A stretch of 64,000 bases of DNA, taken from the NCBI RefSeq assembly GCF_900187605.1, contig NZ_FYEA01000014.1, forward strand, positions 124,001 through 188,000. The letters run 5' to 3'. This document shows positions 61,794 through 64,000 of the stretch, piece after piece. Under the pieces are notes generated by a model. It did not search any database. It saw only the letters and a program-made list of their open reading frames with translations, and was not told the origin of the DNA. Each line of letters starts with the position of its first letter. Position 1 is the first letter of the stretch. The stretch is from Pseudomonas sp. Irchel 3H7 (GTDB lineage Bacteria; Pseudomonadota; Gammaproteobacteria; Pseudomonadales; Pseudomonadaceae). A program made the position numbers and the translations under genes.

Positions 61794-62489
61794 CTAGAAA
61801 GGGAACAGCGGGCTGAGGAAGAAACGGTCGAACCAGCCTGGCTGACTCGTATCGGCAAATGCGCCGGTACCCGAGTAGGTGATGCGTGCATCGGCGACCC
61901 GGGTCGACGACACGGTGTTGTCCGTGGCGATGTCATCGGCGCGCACCAGGCCGGCGATGCGCACCAGCTCGTCACCGGTGTTCAGCGTCAGCCACTTCTC
62001 GCCACGCACGGCGATAATGCCGTTGGGCAGCACGTCAGCGACGGTCACGGTGATCGAACCGGTCAGGCTGTTGCTCTGCCCGGACTTGGCGTCGCCCTTG
62101 GTCGAACGGTCAGCGCTATAGCCGGCGTTCAGACTCAGGTCACCGCCACCAATCGGGTTGTTGGTGGTCAGGCTGGAGCCGAACAACGAAGTCAGACCGA
62201 CACTGTTATCGCTGTTCTTGTCCATCTGCGAGTTGGCGTTCTTGCTCGCCTGCGTGCGCTCGTTCAGGGTGATGGTGATGATGTCACCGACCCGGAAAGC
62301 CTTGCGGTCGCTGTACAGGTTCTGCTCGAAGCCGGCCTGATAGATCGAGCCATTATTGGCGGCAGCCGGCAACGGCGTGCGCGGCAACACCGGGGCGTAG
62401 TAAGGGTCATTGGGCTTGGGCGTCGGGGCGACGCAGCCCGCGAGCGAGACGACCCCACTCAATGCCAGAACAGATACAAAGCGATTCAT
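61794..62489 (-). CDS. flgH: flagellar L-ring lipoprotein FlgH
   Basis: FlgH (231 aa) forms the outer-membrane L ring. It is a lipoprotein with a lipobox in VVSLAGCVAPTPKPN, so it is acylated at Cys. Conserved FRVGDIITITLNERTQASKNA and the end FDRFFLSPLFPF are present. It is one base from the flgI start. Confidence 0.97.
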   Translation of the reverse strand: MNRFVSVLALSGVVSLAGCVAPTPKPNDPYYAPVLPRTPLPAAANNGSIYQAGFEQNLYSDRKAFRVGDIITITLNERTQASKNANSQMDKNSDNSVGLTSLFGSSLTTNNPIGGGDLSLNAGYSADRSTKGDAKSGQSNSLTGSITVTVADVLPNGIIAVRGEKWLTLNTGDELVRIAGLVRADDIATDNTVSSTRVADARITYSGTGAFADTSQPGWFDRFFLSPLFPF

Positions 62490-62541
62490 GACCCTACCTC
62501 ACGGTGTTGCAGGCGACCTCATGGCCGCCTCATAGACTTGA

Positions 62542-63327
62542 TTACAGATTCTGCGTTACGAACGAGAGCATCTGGTCAGCGGTGGAGATCACCTTGGAGT
62601 TCATCTCGTAAGCGCGCTGAGTGGTGATCATGTTGACCATCTCTTCAACGGTGCTGACGTTGGAGGTTTCCAGGGTGTTCTGCAGGGTCGTACCGAAACC
62701 GGCCAGACCCGGAGTGCCGACTTGCGGCGCGCCGGAAGCGGCAGTTTCCAGGAACAGGTTGTTGCCCACGGCTTGCAGACCGGCCGGGTTGATGAAGTCG
62801 GCGGTTTGCAGATTGCCGATCACCTGCGACGCAGCGTTGCCAGCAACCGTGATGGACACGGTGCCGTCACGACCGACGGTGAAGGTCTGGGCATCGTTCG
62901 GAATGACAATGGCCGGTTCCAGAGCGAAACCACTGGCGTTAACAATCTGGCCATTGGAATCGAGGTGGAAGGTACCGTCACGGGTGTACGACGTGGTGCC
63001 GTCCGGCTGCAGAATCTGGAAGAAACCGCGACCGTCGATGGCCATGTCCAGCGGCTGCTCGGTGGTTTGCAGGCTGCCGGCGGTGAAGTTTTTCTGGGTG
63101 CCGACGATGCGCACACCAGTACCCAGTTGCAGACCCGACGGCAGTTCGCTGTCCTGGGTCGACTGGGCGCCTGGTTGACGCTTGATCTGATAGAGCAAGT
63201 CCTGGAACTCGGCGCGATCACGTTTGAAACCCGTGGTCGACACGTTTGCCAGGTTGTTGGAAATGGTGGTCAGGTTGGTGTCCTGGGCGGACAGACCGGT
63301 TTTGGCAACCCATAGAGCCGGAAGCAT
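62542..63327 (-). CDS. flgG: distal rod protein FlgG
   Basis: FlgG (261 aa) builds the distal rod. It starts MLPALWVAKTGLSAQDTNLTTISNNLANVSTTGFKRDRAEF, and ends with EEMVNMITTQRAYEMNSKVISTADQMLSFVTQNL, both family-defining. The length of 261-262 is constant in this family and matches. Located between flgF and flgH in the flgFGHIJKL operon. Confidence 0.98.
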   Translation of the reverse strand: MLPALWVAKTGLSAQDTNLTTISNNLANVSTTGFKRDRAEFQDLLYQIKRQPGAQSTQDSELPSGLQLGTGVRIVGTQKNFTAGSLQTTEQPLDMAIDGRGFFQILQPDGTTSYTRDGTFHLDSNGQIVNASGFALEPAIVIPNDAQTFTVGRDGTVSITVAGNAASQVIGNLQTADFINPAGLQAVGNNLFLETAASGAPQVGTPGLAGFGTTLQNTLETSNVSTVEEMVNMITTQRAYEMNSKVISTADQMLSFVTQNL

Positions 63328-63372
63328 TCGATTCTCCTCGTGCGCCTGTTTTACGGCGCGACGTTCTGATAA

Positions 63373-64000
63373 TTAGCTGATCTGCAAGACCCGAGCCATG
63401 GCCTGGTCGTCGTCTTTGGCGGTGTTCATCATTTTGACGTGCAACTCGAACTGCTTGGCCAGGGCCAGCACCGAGGTCATCTCTTCAACGGCGTTGACGT
63501 TGCTCGACTCGAGGAAACCCGACACCAGCTTGACGTTGGCATCGGCCGGCGCAGGCTGGCCGTCCTTGGTGTAGATCGAGCCGTCGAGGCCCTTGTTCAT
63601 GTTCTTGATGTCCGGGTTGACCAGTTTGATCCGGTCGACTTCCGCCATGACGCGCGGGCCTTCGCCCATCGCACGAATACTGATGGTGCCGTCTTCACCG
63701 ACTTCGATCTGCTGCTCGGGCGGCACGGCGATCGGACCGCCGTTGCCGATCACCGGCATGCCGTTGCCGGCGCGCAAAACGCCGAGGGCGTCGACGTTGA
63801 GGCTGCCGGTGCGCACGTAGCTTTCGCCGCCGTTCGGGTTCTGTACGGCAATGAAGCCGTTGCCGGTCACCGCGACGTCGAGGTCGCGGCCGGTCTGCAC
63901 CAGCGAGCCCGGGGTGAAGTCGGTTGCAGGCCGTTCGCTCATGGCAAACGCACGCGCCGGAAAGCTGTCACCGAACACCGGCATCGAACGCGCCTGCTCC
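63373..64000 (-). CDS. flgF: proximal rod protein FlgF (5' end outside the window)
   Basis: The visible part encodes about 208 C-terminal residues of FlgF: SMPVFGDSFPARAFAMSERPATDF, then GRDLDVAVTGNGFIAVQNPNGGESYVRTG, and the end VEEMTSVLALAKQFELHVKMMNTAKDDDQAMARVLQIS. The reading frame continues unbroken through position 64000, so the N-terminal rod helix lies beyond the edge. The ATG at 63984 is internal, not the start. The operon's promoter is outside the window. Confidence 0.95.
   Translation of the reverse strand, partial: EQARSMPVFGDSFPARAFAMSERPATDFTPGSLVQTGRDLDVAVTGNGFIAVQNPNGGESYVRTGSLNVDALGVLRAGNGMPVIGNGGPIAVPPEQQIEVGEDGTISIRAMGEGPRVMAEVDRIKLVNPDIKNMNKGLDGSIYTKDGQPAPADANVKLVSGFLESSNVNAVEEMTSVLALAKQFELHVKMMNTAKDDDQAMARVLQIS

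Overview
The window is a Pseudomonas chromosome segment, most probably of the P. fluorescens group. This rests on flagellar gene order, on FleQ/FleS/FleR and HptB/HsbR/HsbA regulators, on a short 283-residue flagellin, and on typical fluorescens-group intergenic repeats. From flhB (about 3.1 kb) to the right edge every gene lies on the minus strand, so the operons read from high to low coordinates. The species is inferred, not proven.

Layout. (1) 1-3.1 kb is a small accessory patch downstream of flhB: an IS4-type transposase remnant, two paralogous small cold-shock-like genes, an orphan 147-aa gene, a DUF6124-type gene preceded by a structured C4-antisense-like RNA, REP palindromes, and a decayed extra copy of the last codons of flhB. 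(2) 3.1-19.2 kb holds the export and basal-body genes fliEFGHIJ, the hptB-hsbR-hsbA signalling genes, fliK, and fliLMNOPQR-flhB. A 151-bp tandem repeat array lies between fliK and fliL. (3) 19.3-24.4 kb holds the regulators fleSR and fleQ and the chaperones fliS and fliT. (4) 24.5-27.4 kb holds fliD, flaG and fliC. (5) 27.6-55.6 kb is a flagellin glycosylation island: a Maf-type transferase, a FabH-like ketosynthase, a pseudaminic acid route (pseB, C, a methylase, F, a pseG-pseH fusion, I), two giant glycosyltransferases flanking the island, and a CDP-linked branched 6-deoxyhexose route (rfbF, rfbG, 3,5-epimerase, C-methyltransferase, reductase, two more methyltransferases). Two RTX calcium-binding proteins sit inside it. 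(6) 55.7-64.0 kb holds flgL, K, J, I, H, G and part of flgF.

Regulation readable from sequence. Sigma-54 (GG-N10-GC) sites precede fliE, fleS, fliL and fliK. Sigma-28 (FliA)-type sites precede fliC and fliS, and, less expectedly, both RTX genes. Strong hairpin terminators follow fleQ, fliD, the ketosynthase gene, both RTX genes and the 1197-aa glycosyltransferase gene.

Most interesting reading. The island appears to make two sugars, an acylated and possibly methylated pseudaminic acid and a CDP-linked 3-C-methyl 6-deoxyhexose resembling the CDP-vinelose known from Azotobacter. It also carries two RTX paralogs that look controlled by the flagellar sigma factor, suggesting a calcium-dependent extracellular partner of the flagellum. 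Both ideas are inference from gene content and promoter motifs.
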